Numbered from the stretch's first letter, positions 7,896 through 16,810 are shown. The stretch is 57,996 nucleotides of DNA from Lachnospiraceae bacterium (GCA_021201665.1 JAJQEO010000097.1:32605-90600); one strand, 5' to 3'. The notes: generated by a model from the sequence alone, not told the origin. Program-made: numbers and translations.

Positions 7896-9755
7896 TTATG
7901 ACCAGTATCTTCTCGCGCAAACCGGTGTGCGGTAATTGTAGCTCGAGATAATGATGCCTGTGCTGGAGGTACTCGCGTGTACGACCTGGCCGCCGCCGAT
8001 ATAAAGCGCCACATGGCTGATGCCGCTGCCGTCCGAGTAGAACAGCAGGTCGCCCGCCTGAATGTCGCTCAGCGATACGGAGGTGCCGCCGGTCGCCTGC
8101 GAAGCTGCCGTACGCGCAATGCTGATGCCGAAGTGCGCGAATACGGACTGTGTAAATCCAGAGCAGTCAGCACCATTAGTCAGGCTCGTGCCGCCGTATA
8201 CATACGGATTGCCTACAAACTGTACCGCATAATTTGCAATCGACTGTCCCAGTGTCGAGGAGGAAGAGGTGCTTGTCGTAGTCGCTTCCGTCTCGGTCGC
8301 CTCAGTCTGAGCTGCTTCTGTCTGAGCCGCCTCGGTCTGGGCTGCCTCGGTCTGAGCCGCTTCCGTCTGAGCTGCTTCCGTCTGGGCCGCCTCTGTCTGC
8401 GCTGCTTCGGTCTGCGTTGTCTCGGTCGTTGTGGTCGTTGTTTCAGTCGTAGCTGTCGTATCAGTTGTGGTCGAGCTGTACTTCAATTCATCCGCCACGG
8501 CCACCGCGTCCAGATAATCCTGATAAGCATCCACAGCCTCATCATAGGTATCGTAGACCAGCTGCTCGTCCGCCTGCTGTGTCGCGGCATCCGCTGCTTC
8601 CTGTGCTTCCAGATAAGTCTGATAAGCCTCGTCTACCGCAGCTTCCGCCTCACTCAGGCTCGTTGAAGAAGAGGAAGATGTCTCAGTAGATGCAGCTGTC
8701 TCGACATAAGTCTCGGCTGCAGTGCTTGTCTCAGTCTCCGCTGCGGCGGCTGCTTCCTGCTCTGCCAGATAGGCCAGCCACTGCTCGTCCAGCCGCTCCT
8801 GCTCCGCTTCTGACTCAGCCAGGTATTCCAGCCACTCCTCATCCAGCCGCTCAGACTCCTCTTCCAGAGTCTCGCCGGTAGAATAATAAGTGTCATAATC
8901 TACATACCACGCATTTACATAACCATATGTACCATCTTCCAATACCACCTTCATCCAGTCGCCTTCATATGAGACTACCTCCATCTGTTCCGAGGAGTAC
9001 ACCATTCCGATGGTCTCAGAATCCTCGCTGGCTTCCGTATGAACCCAAAGTCCCTCTGCGTTGACCGTCGCCACATTATAGGCAACCTCTTCCGCGATCT
9101 CGTCAGCTGACTCGCCTGTCGCGAAATAATCAGCCTTTACATAACCGGTGACATTGCCCGACTGGATCTCATACCAGTCACCCAACTGTCCGAGGATGGT
9201 CACGGAATTATTATTATAAATCTTGCCGACCACTTCGCCGTCTGTACTTGCGTCTGAACGGACGTTAATGTAATTATCGCACTGCGCGAAAGCCAGCTCA
9301 CCGCTCATGCTGGTATCATAAACCAGCTCTGTCTCGGTCTCTGTCTGCGCTTCCGTCGAAGTCTCTGCAGTCTCAGTCTCTGACGCTTCCGTCGAAGTCT
9401 CTGCAGCCTCAGTCTCTGCCGCTTCCTCCGATGTCTCCGAAGCATCCGCGTCTTCCGACGTCTCTGCACTTTCCGCATCCGTAGTCGTGTCCGAATCCGT
9501 TGAGGCCGTCTCGTCCGCCATTGTGGTTGTCTCAGCTGCAGCGGCTGCGCTTGCGTCTCCCCCGGAAGCTGCCGCCGTGCCTGTCTCAGTGAGTCCCGCC
9601 AGCGTCACGCTGGTGGAAGCAGCCACTGTACTCTTCTCGCCAAGACCTGCCAATGTCATACTATTATCTGCAAAAGCTACAGCTCCGAAGCTCGACACTG
9701 AAATTCCAAGTGCCAGGCAGCAGGCCGTAAACTGCATCACCGCTTTTTTCATCAT
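7896..9755 (-). CDS. Secreted SH3b-SH3b-NlpC/P60 cell-wall hydrolase
   Basis: 619 residues with a signal peptide (about 1-29, ending AVAFA). A Thr/Ser/Glu-rich linker comes first, then two bacterial SH3 domains (about 148-215 and 220-288; CDNYINVRSDAS and AEGLWVHTEAS). A Glu/Ala-rich helical stretch follows, then a QTEAA repeat linker, then a C-terminal NlpC/P60 peptidase (about 505-619). The catalytic triad is visible as Cys531 (ADCSGF), His581 (ISHVALY) and His593 (VVHAS). It would cut peptidoglycan stem peptides outside the cell, with the SH3 domains binding the wall. The start has a GGAGGCGGGG ribosome site. Confidence 0.92.
   Translation of the reverse strand: MMKKAVMQFTACCLALGISVSSFGAVAFADNSMTLAGLGEKSTVAASTSVTLAGLTETGTAAASGGDASAAAAAETTTMADETASTDSDTTTDAESAETSEDADASETSEEAAETEAAETSTEASETETAETSTEAQTETETELVYDTSMSGELAFAQCDNYINVRSDASTDGEVVGKIYNNNSVTILGQLGDWYEIQSGNVTGYVKADYFATGESADEIAEEVAYNVATVNAEGLWVHTEASEDSETIGMVYSSEQMEVVSYEGDWMKVVLEDGTYGYVNAWYVDYDTYYSTGETLEEESERLDEEWLEYLAESEAEQERLDEQWLAYLAEQEAAAAAETETSTAAETYVETAASTETSSSSSTSLSEAEAAVDEAYQTYLEAQEAADAATQQADEQLVYDTYDEAVDAYQDYLDAVAVADELKYSSTTTDTTATTETTTTTTETTQTEAAQTEAAQTEAAQTEAAQTEAAQTEAAQTEAAQTEATETEATTTSTSSSSTLGQSIANYAVQFVGNPYVYGGTSLTNGADCSGFTQSVFAHFGISIARTAASQATGGTSVSLSDIQAGDLLFYSDGSGISHVALYIGGGQVVHASTSSTGIIISSYNYRTPVCARRYWS
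8281..8430 (-). repeat. 15-bp in-frame tandem repeat (QTEAA linker)
   Basis: Ten 15-bp units encode the Gln-Thr-Glu-Ala-Ala repeat that joins the SH3/helical part to the NlpC/P60 domain. Linker length would vary with copy number without changing the frame. Confidence 0.9.
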
Positions 9756-9787
9756 CTATCCCCGCCTCCAAACAATTTTTATAATTT

Positions 9788-9804
9788 ATTACGAAATTAT
9801 TACA
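9788..9804 (-). promoter_or_regulatory. Possible WalR-type direct repeat
   Basis: On the minus strand TGTAAT-N5-CGTAAT, one base off the WalR consensus TGTWAH-N5-TGTWAH. It lies just downstream of the promoter of an NlpC/P60 hydrolase, a classical WalR target type. The region is AT-rich, so a chance match is possible. Confidence 0.35.
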
Positions 9805-9818
9805 TTTATTACGGTGCT

Positions 9819-9847
9819 ATCATAACAAATAGGAGGGATGTTGTCAA
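9819..9847 (-). promoter_or_regulatory. Promoter of the NlpC/P60 gene
   Basis: Minus-strand -35 TTGACA (9842-9847) and -10 TATGAT (9819-9824), 17-bp spacing; a 60-nt AT-rich leader follows to the start codon. Confidence 0.75.
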
Positions 9848-9892
9848 GTGCATTTAATAAATTTAAAATAATTTTTTAGATGTTTATTAAGA

Positions 9893-9951
9893 TTTGTTAA
9901 AAAATGGCAGGTTTTCGGCTCTTTATCATCCGAATACCTGCCATTTATCAT
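9893..9951 (-). terminator. Terminator downstream of trxB
   Basis: An AAATGGCAGGT/ACCTGCCATTT stem with an inner TCGG/CCGA stem is followed on the minus strand by TTTTTT. The stretch 9951-10164 between it and trxB holds no gene that I can see. Confidence 0.75.
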
Positions 9952-10164
9952 TGCCAAATGAATCGTTTTGCACGGCATGCCGCCATCAAGACAATCCTTC
10001 TCGTGACCTGCCGACTGTCAAAGCAGTCCATTTTCGCACGGTCTGCTGCTGCCGGTTGACAAAATTCGCCGTTTTGTGCCCGCAGGCATCGGCGCAGATG
10101 AATCTCATCTCTCAAAATCTGTGTCATTTTTTGTAAAAATGTCCGTCTGGCGTTTCAGAAAAAC

Positions 10165-11088
10165 CTACATTGTAGCATTCAGATAGGTCTCCACAGATTT
10201 AATCGCGTTTGCCCCGTCCGAAACCGCTGTCACAATCTGCCGGAGCGGCTTCTTCCGAATATCTCCGGCGGCAAAAAATCCCGGCCGCTCAGTGACGCCA
10301 TCCTCCGAAGCCAAAATGTAACCATTTTCATCTAGTTGTAATAAATTGGTAACAATTTCCGTGTTCGGCCGCGTGCCGACTGCAATAAAGACGCCTTCCA
10401 GGTTCAGGGAGCGGCTCGTGCCGTCCTTTTTATTGCGGATTTTCAGACACTCTACATGGTCTCCGCCATAGATCTCTGTCACTTCCGTATCCCAGAGGAA
10501 TTCGATATTCTCACATTTTTTCAGCTGCTCCTGCAGGAAACGGGCCGCCCGCAGCTCGTCCCTGCGGTGGATCAGGTAAACCTTCCCGCAGCCGCGTGCC
10601 AGAAACAGTGCGTCCTCGGCCGCCACGTCTCCGCCGCCGACCACGGCCACAGTCTGTCCCTTGAAAAACGCTCCGTCGCAGGTCGCGCAATAGGACACGC
10701 CCATGCCGGTCAGCTTTTTCTCACCCGGTACGCCGAGCACACTATGCTTCGCGCCCATCGCCAGCACGACCGCGCGCGCCCGGAATTCCTCGCTGTTTGT
10801 GTGCAGCACCTTGACGCGCCCGCCGTCCTCCTCCGCGATGTGTCTGACTTCTATATTGACAAACTTCACTCCAAGCTTTTCCGCATGCTCCCGGAACTTC
10901 ACACCCAGCTCAAAGCCGCCGATCCCCGGCAGCCCCGGATAGTTGTCCACTACATAAGTGTTCAGCATCTGGCCGCCGCTCATGTATTCCCTTTCCAGCA
11001 CCAGCACAGAAAGCTGTGCCCGCACCGCATAAATCGCCGCCGTCAGCCCCGCCGGACCGGAGCCGACAATGATGAGATCATAAATCAT
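10165..11088 (-). CDS. trxB: Thioredoxin reductase (TrxB-type)
   Basis: 308 residues, the usual size. FAD-binding GSGPAG (9-14), the redox pair Cys134/Cys137 in SYCATCDGAFF, the NADPH-binding GGGDVA (151-156) with the HRRDELRA segment after it, and the C-terminal FAAGDIR FAD motif are all present. It passes electrons from NADPH to thioredoxin in the cytoplasm. I start it at the ATG at 11088 because a GGGAGG site lies just ahead; the longer frame to 11142 has none. It lies downstream of the AICAR formyltransferase gene with 196 bp between. Confidence 0.92.
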   Translation of the reverse strand: MIYDLIIVGSGPAGLTAAIYAVRAQLSVLVLEREYMSGGQMLNTYVVDNYPGLPGIGGFELGVKFREHAEKLGVKFVNIEVRHIAEEDGGRVKVLHTNSEEFRARAVVLAMGAKHSVLGVPGEKKLTGMGVSYCATCDGAFFKGQTVAVVGGGDVAAEDALFLARGCGKVYLIHRRDELRAARFLQEQLKKCENIEFLWDTEVTEIYGGDHVECLKIRNKKDGTSRSLNLEGVFIAVGTRPNTEIVTNLLQLDENGYILASEDGVTERPGFFAAGDIRKKPLRQIVTAVSDGANAIKSVETYLNATM

Positions 11089-11220
11089 TGTAAAGCCTCC
11101 CTTCATGTCCCATATCGCCACACCTTCATGATTCTTACACAAAGCGCAGTCTGTGTATGATTCACCCTCCCGGCAGATGCAGGTTCATGTCCGCCGCAGA
11201 TCTGCACTTTGTAATGATTT

Positions 11221-11275
11221 TCTATACACGCTCACACGTACCCCGCAGTCGGCGCGAGATGCCACCCTGAATCGT
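11221..11275 (-). repeat. Family A 3'-end hairpin repeat, copy 3
   Basis: Starts 10 bp after the stop of the AICAR formyltransferase gene. GATTCAGGGTGG, a CATCTCGC/GCGGGGTAC stem with wobbles, then GTGTGAGCGTGTATAG. The most diverged of the five clear copies, but flanks and position are kept. Confidence 0.65.
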
Positions 11276-11284
11276 CATCGGTTT

Positions 11285-12463
11285 TCAATGATGGAACAAC
11301 CGGATCCCGGTAAATGCCATCGCCATCCCGTATTTGTCGCAGGTGGCGATCACATCCTCATCCCGCACAGAGCCGCCCGGCTCGGCAATATACTGCACGC
11401 CGGATTTGCGCGCACGCTCAATATTGTCGCTGAACGGGAAAAATGCGTCTGACCCGAGCGTCACGCCCTGCAGCTGATCCAGCCACGCCCGCTTCTCCTC
11501 CTCAGTAAATATGGAGGGCTTTTCGGTGAAGACCTTCTCCCACGCCCCGTCCGCGAGCACGTCCATGTACTCCGCGCCGATATAGACATCAATCGCGTTG
11601 TCGCGCTCCGCGCGGGTAATCGAATCCGAAAACGGCAGAGAAAGCACCTTCGGGCTCTGGCGCAGGAACCAGTTATCCGCCTTCTGGCCCGCGAGCCTGG
11701 TACAGTGTACCCTCGACTGCTGGCCCGCGCCGATACCGATCGCCTGTCCGCCTTTTACAAAGCATACAGAGTTCGACTGTGTATATTTCAGCACAATCAG
11801 CGCAATCTTCATATCCGCGAGCGCCTCCGCCGGGATGTCCTTATTTTTCGTCACGATATTTGACAGCAGTGCGTCGTCAATCGGAAGCTCCTGGCGCCCC
11901 TGCTCAAAGGTCACTCCAAATACCTGCTTGTGTTCAATCGGATCCGGGCGATAGTTTTCATCCATCTGGATCACGTTATAGTTGCCCTTTTTCTTCTGCG
12001 CCAGAATATCCAGCGCCTCCTGCGTATAGCCCGGCGCGATCACGCCGTCAGACACCTCACGTTTAATCAGCAGCGCCGTGTCCCGGTCGCAGACATCGGA
12101 GAGCGCGATAAAATCGCCAAAGGATGACATCCGGTCCGCCCCTCTCGCCCTGGCGTACGCACAGGCCAGCGGAGAGAGAGTCTCATAATCATCCACCCAG
12201 TAAATTTTCGCGAGCGTTTCATCAAGCGGCAGGCCGACCGCCGCCCCCGCCGGGGAGACATGCTTAAACGAAGTCGCCGCAGGAAGTCCGGTCGCCGCCT
12301 TCAGCTCGCGCACCAGCTGCCAGCCGTTAAACGCGTCCAGGAAATTGATATATCCCGGACGCCCGGAAAGCACCTGGATGGGCAGCTCGCTTCCGTCCGC
12401 CATATAGACGCGCGACGGCTTCTGGTTGGGGTTGCAGCCATATTTCAAAGCAAGTTCTTTCAT
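11285..12463 (-). CDS. Stand-alone AICAR formyltransferase (PurH-like, without IMP cyclohydrolase domain)
   Basis: 392 residues matching only the formyltransferase half of PurH. The SFKHVSPAGAA substrate motif (about 66-76), DFIALSD (about 137-143) and the C-terminal GGSVRDEDVI segment are recognisable. It would transfer a formyl group from 10-formyl-THF to AICAR, the penultimate step of IMP synthesis. The missing cyclohydrolase step is supplied by the PurO-like gene just upstream in the same direction. The ATG has an AAAGGATAA ribosome site. The 290-bp gap to the PurO-like gene holds hairpins but no gene. Confidence 0.88.
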   Translation of the reverse strand: MKELALKYGCNPNQKPSRVYMADGSELPIQVLSGRPGYINFLDAFNGWQLVRELKAATGLPAATSFKHVSPAGAAVGLPLDETLAKIYWVDDYETLSPLACAYARARGADRMSSFGDFIALSDVCDRDTALLIKREVSDGVIAPGYTQEALDILAQKKKGNYNVIQMDENYRPDPIEHKQVFGVTFEQGRQELPIDDALLSNIVTKNKDIPAEALADMKIALIVLKYTQSNSVCFVKGGQAIGIGAGQQSRVHCTRLAGQKADNWFLRQSPKVLSLPFSDSITRAERDNAIDVYIGAEYMDVLADGAWEKVFTEKPSIFTEEEKRAWLDQLQGVTLGSDAFFPFSDNIERARKSGVQYIAEPGGSVRDEDVIATCDKYGMAMAFTGIRLFHH

Positions 12464-12626
12464 GATGGTTTATCCTTTCTTTCCTTAATTATATAACGCT
12501 TGGTTATATATATCCTTGTTTTTCTTATTTTGAATATTCTTCGGCTATTCTTCATTCTGATTTTTAATCTTCTTCGGTAATGATATCCCCGGCTCTTACT
12601 CGCAACTGCGTTGCTCGTTGACCATC

Positions 12627-12673
12627 GAAATTTCCCGGCGCAAGCGCCGCAAATTTCTCCTGGTCACATTCTG
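12627..12673. repeat. GAAATTT..AAATTTC hairpin with family D-like segment
   Basis: A strong stem-loop (12627-12657): GAAATTT-cc-CGGCGC-loop-GCGCCG-c-AAATTTC. Its right half and following bases (12636-12673) resemble family D. It lies 3' of the PurO-like gene; there is no U-tract. Confidence 0.45.
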
Positions 12674-12753
12674 TCCGTTTCCATCCGATGTCAGAGAAAC
12701 TATCTGGGCGGAATGTATTACACAGAGTAATGCTCATTGCTTTTTGTTTTTGC

Positions 12754-13470
12754 TCAATGATTTTTATTTACAATCCGCGTTTCATACTTGCCCGTCGCGA
12801 TATTGATGTAGCGCACAAACAGGGACACCTTGTTATCCTCGTTCAGGCTGTCCCAGAGCAGTTTTGTACAGGACTCAATGTCGTCCGGAACATTCACACG
12901 CTTCGGCTCGCCCTCGAAGCTCGGCAGCGGACTGCCGTCCTGCATATACGTATGGATAAAGCGGCCTTCGCCGGCAACGCAGTTTTCATATGAAAAGGTG
13001 TAGCGGTCGCACGCGTCTGGATTGCCGTCCGCGCTTTTCAAAATCGACATGGCATAGTTAAAATGCCCATTTTCCACATGAAGAATACCTGAAATGCGCG
13101 GCGTATAGTTCGGACCGTCCGGCTCAAACTCACGGCTGCACAGCGACTGCTCAAAGGTCAGTGCGCCGGACTGTATTCCATCATAGATCGTATCCGTCTG
13201 GTCGCCGTTCGTCACAATCGTCTGATTCCCCAGCACACGGACAGGCGCGTAAATAATCAGGCTCGGATCCTCCATCTTTGACTCGTCAAATGCCTGTGTG
13301 CGGATGCCTTCGCCGTCCGCCACGAACACACGGTTCCGGCTGTTCTGGCTCCTGCCCATGATAAAATACGCCGCTGCCGCCATCCTGCCATCCCTCGTCC
13401 TGCCGATCACAATCCCCCTGCCCGGGTAACTGTTTTCGCGCAGCTCTTTTTCCAGACTTAATAATTCCAT
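12754..13470 (-). CDS. PurO-type IMP cyclohydrolase
   Basis: 238 residues of the PurO-like IMP cyclohydrolase family, first described in archaea: YPGRGIVIGRT (about 16-26), a SQNSRNRVFV segment and the PNYTPRISG segment are characteristic. It closes FAICAR to IMP, the last step of de novo purine synthesis, replacing the N-terminal half of bifunctional PurH. The ATG at 13470 has an AGGAGGAATT ribosome site; upstream in-frame codons belong to the riboswitch. It is the first gene behind the ZTP riboswitch and is followed by the AICAR formyltransferase. Confidence 0.88.
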   Translation of the reverse strand: MELLSLEKELRENSYPGRGIVIGRTRDGRMAAAAYFIMGRSQNSRNRVFVADGEGIRTQAFDESKMEDPSLIIYAPVRVLGNQTIVTNGDQTDTIYDGIQSGALTFEQSLCSREFEPDGPNYTPRISGILHVENGHFNYAMSILKSADGNPDACDRYTFSYENCVAGEGRFIHTYMQDGSPLPSFEGEPKRVNVPDDIESCTKLLWDSLNEDNKVSLFVRYINIATGKYETRIVNKNH

Positions 13471-13484
13471 CACACAATTCCTCC

Positions 13485-13534
13485 TGAAAAGAAAAACCGC
13501 CCGGGACAATACGCTTCCTTTGCCCAGACGGTCG
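13485..13534 (-). terminator. Riboswitch-controlled terminator
   Basis: On the minus strand the aptamer 3' strand CCGTCTGGGC can pair instead with CCCGGGCGG, followed by TTTTTCTTTT. Because the same strand cannot do both, ligand binding should prevent termination (an ON switch). Confidence 0.8.
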
Positions 13535-13605
13535 ACTCATCTACACCCATACTCCCCTGTGGTTCCCCACTTCCGTCAGTTGTATGGACACCTAAAACAT
13601 ACCAT
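13519..13605 (-). promoter_or_regulatory. ZTP (pfl) riboswitch
   Basis: On the minus strand the conserved pfl elements are in order: a first helix with CTGACGGAAGTGGGGAACCA, then CAGGGGAGTATGGG, and after a short linker the CCGTCTGGGC segment. ZTP/ZMP accumulates when 10-formyl-THF is short, and AICAR is the substrate of the next gene pair, so the placement fits exactly. It sits directly before the PurO-like IMP cyclohydrolase. Confidence 0.88.
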
Positions 13606-13723
13606 CATACGCCGGAAAATGCAAGCGCAGAAAGGATAATTGTCCAAAAATAATTTCCGGCAAAACACTTTCCAATAATCAGTGCCTGCAGCCTTGGCAG
13701 AGCTGTCCTGGTATTACTGACTG

Positions 13724-13897
13724 TCACGAAGTCTCTTCTCCGGCTCTTTTATCCGTTTTCTCAGGCGATGCCTGCCCGTCTATCAGCCTGCGTACTTTTT
13801 CCTTGGCTTCATCCAGATCCTTGCAGCCATCCAGGATCATGTCAAACATTTCGAAAATCGTTTTAAATTGTTTATCTGTCATATATTCCGCATCCAT
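13724..13897 (-). CDS. Small acidic helical conserved protein
   Basis: 57 residues, starting MDAEYMTDKQFKTIFEM and running through a predicted helical FDMILDGCKDLDEAKEKV segment to a charged tail. The ATG at 13897 has a GGAGGAAAGG ribosome site, the main evidence for a real gene. I recall similar short proteins in Lachnospiraceae; function unknown. It lies between the GH18 gene and the ZTP riboswitch on the same strand. Confidence 0.65.
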   Translation of the reverse strand: MDAEYMTDKQFKTIFEMFDMILDGCKDLDEAKEKVRRLIDGQASPEKTDKRAGEETS

Positions 13898-14047
13898 ATC
13901 CTTTCCTCCAATCCGCAGATCCCATACCCTTTTGCTGCATTCATCCTGTCATCACAACAGAGTATAAATTACCTGCCTGGGTCTGTCAAGAATTCTTGTT
14001 TTTATTCATCCTGATTTCCCGTATTGGACGTTATAAAATATGTTCAA

Positions 14048-14101
14048 GCTATAGATTTTCATACGGTCTTCGCAGCGGGTGCGAAGACCCATTCTGAATA
14101 G
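14048..14101 (-). repeat. Family A 3'-end hairpin repeat, copy 4
   Basis: Starts 9 bp after the GH18 stop. CTATTCAGAAT, then GGTCTTCGCA/TGCGAAGACC, then GTATGAAAATCTATAG. Compared with copy 1 both arms of the stem have changed together, so pairing is conserved rather than sequence alone. Confidence 0.8.
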
Positions 14102-14109
14102 ACAATATT

Positions 14110-15840
14110 CTACGCAATACACCCCGTAATTGCCGCCCAGACATCGTCTGTCTCATAGCCCAGCCTCCAGGCCGCGATACCGCCCAGATTATACTGGCTC
14201 ACCAACGCTGCGCGCGCCGAGACGGAGTCGGCGTCCTCCAGCCAGATCTGGCAGAGCCGTCCGTCGGACGACGTCCATTGGGCGTACTGCTGTCCCGTGG
14301 TTTCATCATAAGAAGATGTTACCCCCATATCTGAGAGCAGCGTCTGAGCTTCCCCCATGGTGACGACCTCGCTCGTCACGTTGGTCGTGCCGTCAGAGAG
14401 GGTTTCCGTATACCATACCCTGGAATAAAATGGGATCGCGCTGATGATCTTTTCCTGCGAGACCTCCAGGAGCATGTTCTGTATGCCGGTCTCCTCGAAT
14501 TCGAGAGAGGCTACGCTGCCCGCGTCAGAGCCGGAATAATGCTCGTCATATCCCATCATAATCACGTAATCACAGACACAGCCAAGCTCCTTCCTATTAT
14601 AATAGGTAGAGTAATCCATCGGCACCGGCACATCCACGGAGAGAATGATACCATTTTTGCGGCAGAGGATCGAAAGCTCCCGCAAAAACTGCACATAATC
14701 CGCACCGGATTCCTGGGCGATGCTTTCAAAATCAATATTGATCCCGTCAAATCCCAGCTCCAGCGCCTCTTCAATCAGATAATTCTGCACTGTCTGGCGC
14801 GAGGAACGCGTCGCCAGAAGCGTGGCCGTGCTGACATCCTCGCTGAAGTTGCTGACCAGCGCCCAGACCTGCAGCCCCGCCTCATGTGCCTCTGCAACAT
14901 AGTCGGCGCTCGCATAAGACAATACCGAGCCGCTGTTGTCGCTCAGGTAATACCAGGTCGGCGAGATCACGTTTACACCTGTCATATCCGCGATGTCGTC
15001 AGACAGATTGTCATTCATCGCCGTATAGTTAATCTGATGGAACACCAGATTGACCCGCCCATCCAGGCTGATGCTGGAGTAATCGGACTGATAATATGTA
15101 TCGCGGACTGTTTCTTCTATATTAGTAAGGAATCTGTTTTTAATGTATCCGACATAGCCGTCCGCCGTAAGGATCTGCGTCCAGTTCTCCATCTGCTCCA
15201 GCACAGTGACCTGTTCTCCCGCAGTCACTTCTGTCAGGATATCGCTCTTGATCCCACCGCGATAGCGCACCGGAGCGTCCTGCTTTACCTCCGCCACCGT
15301 CACAGTCACACTGCCCGTCGTGACCACCACGCGCGAAGGTGACTCGTACGTCTCAAAGCGCATGTTCGTATACTGCTGCAGAAATGTCATGGCCACAAAC
15401 ATCCCCGAGGACGTCGTCTTCACAATCTCATAGCCCGCGTCAAAGCTCTCGCCGTCAATCGTATACGCGGACGTATTTACTCCGATTTCAAAAATCTGCT
15501 CCGCTGTCGTAAACAGCATCAGGGCTTCCGAGGAGTCCCAGTAAAACCGGGAATTAAGCGTATTCTGAACTAACGTATAATCAATATACACGTTCCCGCT
15601 CACAATCAGGGCGCGTTCCTGCTCGATTTCCCCATCCACGACAATCACAGCGACCGTCTCGCCTTCTACGCCCAGGGTGGGCTCTTCGGCCGAGCCTTCC
15701 GTCAGTCCGAAATAGGAATCCGCGCTCATCCAGTCAGAGCCCGGCATAAACTTTTGAATGCATACAAACACTATTGATAACAGGCCGATGGCAATGATCA
15801 TCAGCGCCAGCCGCCTGAATGTTTTATTTTTATAATTCAT
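14110..15840 (-). CDS. Membrane-anchored SH3/GH18 glycosidase-like protein
   Basis: 576 residues: a single N-terminal membrane anchor (about 11-28), a stalk domain resembling the copper amine oxidase N-terminal fold (60-180), a bacterial SH3 domain (about 185-240), and a GH18 domain (about 262-576). The catalytic strand reads DGINIDFE (365-372), with Glu372 as the likely acid and Asn368 where chitinases often have Asp, as in YaaH-type spore/peptidoglycan GH18 proteins. It would act on cell-wall or spore cortex glycan outside the membrane. An upstream small frame overlaps its start by four bases. Confidence 0.88.
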   Translation of the reverse strand: MNYKNKTFRRLALMIIAIGLLSIVFVCIQKFMPGSDWMSADSYFGLTEGSAEEPTLGVEGETVAVIVVDGEIEQERALIVSGNVYIDYTLVQNTLNSRFYWDSSEALMLFTTAEQIFEIGVNTSAYTIDGESFDAGYEIVKTTSSGMFVAMTFLQQYTNMRFETYESPSRVVVTTGSVTVTVAEVKQDAPVRYRGGIKSDILTEVTAGEQVTVLEQMENWTQILTADGYVGYIKNRFLTNIEETVRDTYYQSDYSSISLDGRVNLVFHQINYTAMNDNLSDDIADMTGVNVISPTWYYLSDNSGSVLSYASADYVAEAHEAGLQVWALVSNFSEDVSTATLLATRSSRQTVQNYLIEEALELGFDGINIDFESIAQESGADYVQFLRELSILCRKNGIILSVDVPVPMDYSTYYNRKELGCVCDYVIMMGYDEHYSGSDAGSVASLEFEETGIQNMLLEVSQEKIISAIPFYSRVWYTETLSDGTTNVTSEVVTMGEAQTLLSDMGVTSSYDETTGQQYAQWTSSDGRLCQIWLEDADSVSARAALVSQYNLGGIAAWRLGYETDDVWAAITGCIA

Positions 15841-16022
15841 GCTGTACTTCCCTTCTTACATTGGTCCTCTATCAATGCGGCGATCCAAGGATCTTCCGCC
15901 GGATGAGCCGCCTTGCCGCACTGTAAGCGGCAGCTGTCAGCGTCGCCTGTGGACAGTGCCGCGGCAAATAAGCCTTCACCGACTTTACAAGTATACCAGT
16001 TTCCGCGAAATCCGTCATTCAT
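15837..16022 (-). CDS. Possible small protein overlapping the GH18 start
   Basis: 61 codons (MNDGFRGNWYTCKVGEG start) whose TGA overlaps the GH18 ATG by four bases, a typical coupling arrangement. The ribosome site is weak (GGAT). A further 27-codon frame with a full AGGAGGG nearby (about 16020-16103) ends over this start. No family recognised; could be a leader that feeds ribosomes into the GH18 gene or chance. Confidence 0.35.
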   Translation of the reverse strand: MNDGFRGNWYTCKVGEGLFAAALSTGDADSCRLQCGKAAHPAEDPWIAALIEDQCKKGSTA

Positions 16023-16156
16023 TTTATCCATTCTTTTATAAAAATTAAGAAGTGACGCTGTTTTTTATGGGAAAACGGCAGCCGTCGCCTCCCTCCTTTC
16101 ATCGAAAAAGAATGGAAGTAACTGAGAAAATACCAGACAGTTACCAGTGAAATATT

Positions 16157-16390
16157 TCAACGACCGATTCTGACAAAATTGATACCCTTGATCATTTCCT
16201 GATCATCCCCGATAAAGTCCCGCATATAGCCTGAGCCTTTCGCAAGCATGCAGGCGCTGACTATTTTTTCCGCGTGAGAAGGCTTTCCTTCGAGATACAG
16301 GTGCGTTCCTGCCCTCTCATAATTACGAAGCTCCCTCTTCAGCAATGCTGCCGCGCGGCTGCCATTTGGGCATCTCTGTGTGCTATGCAA
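16157..16390 (-). CDS. Small conserved protein, TTG start
   Basis: 77 codons with a probable TTG start at 16390 preceded by GAAGGTG. The body ALLKRELRNYERAG, then EGKPSHAEKIVSACML, then GYMRDFIGDDQ has the look of a conserved globular domain. I recall similar short proteins (PSSPEKIV.., YMRDY) in Lachnospiraceae. Function unknown. A TATAAT box lies upstream near 16497-16502. Confidence 0.55.
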   Translation of the reverse strand: MHSTQRCPNGSRAAALLKRELRNYERAGTHLYLEGKPSHAEKIVSACMLAKGSGYMRDFIGDDQEMIKGINFVRIGR

Positions 16391-16810
16391 GCTTCACCTT
16401 CTTTACAGTCTGAAAATGTCGGAGGTCCTTGTGATATATTTCCTTATTTTACAGCCTGTTTTCTTGTTCTTTCCTATTGCAATTTACGCAATTCTTGATT
16501 ATACTGAAAATGCAGTTACGGAAAGGATATACTATTTTGGTCCGTACGACCGGGAAGTACAGCGATGCGTTAGTTTTACTTTTCCTCCTTTCTATTTTTA
16601 TGTATATCCTTTCTGTTGCGTATTATATACAATGAGTGTGAGTTTTGCAAGCTTTTTTTGCAAATTTGGGAATTTTTGTGCATAAATTCTTTTTTGCACA
16701 GCCATACAAGGGTTGATTTACTGTTTTTATGTGAATTTTGATGAATTTTATTCGTGTACCTTTCAAGCTACTTTTCACAGCAACGCAAGGCCGCGCAGAC
16801 AAAAAATCGC
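16391..16810. other. AT-rich intergenic region
   Basis: About 420 bp between the divergent small gene and mecA. Apart from the possible minus-strand -10 box near 16500 I see only T-rich tracts. The frames here have no ribosome site and no recognisable product. Confidence 0.6.

Noticed and set aside
11089..11284. A riboswitch upstream of trxB
   Set aside because: Small hairpins (GCAGAT/ATCTGC, ACACA/TGTGT) are visible but match no class I know.
16380..16685. A hydrophobic plus-strand frame upstream of mecA
   Set aside because: No ribosome site; composition reflects the T-rich tract. mecA has its own promoter downstream.
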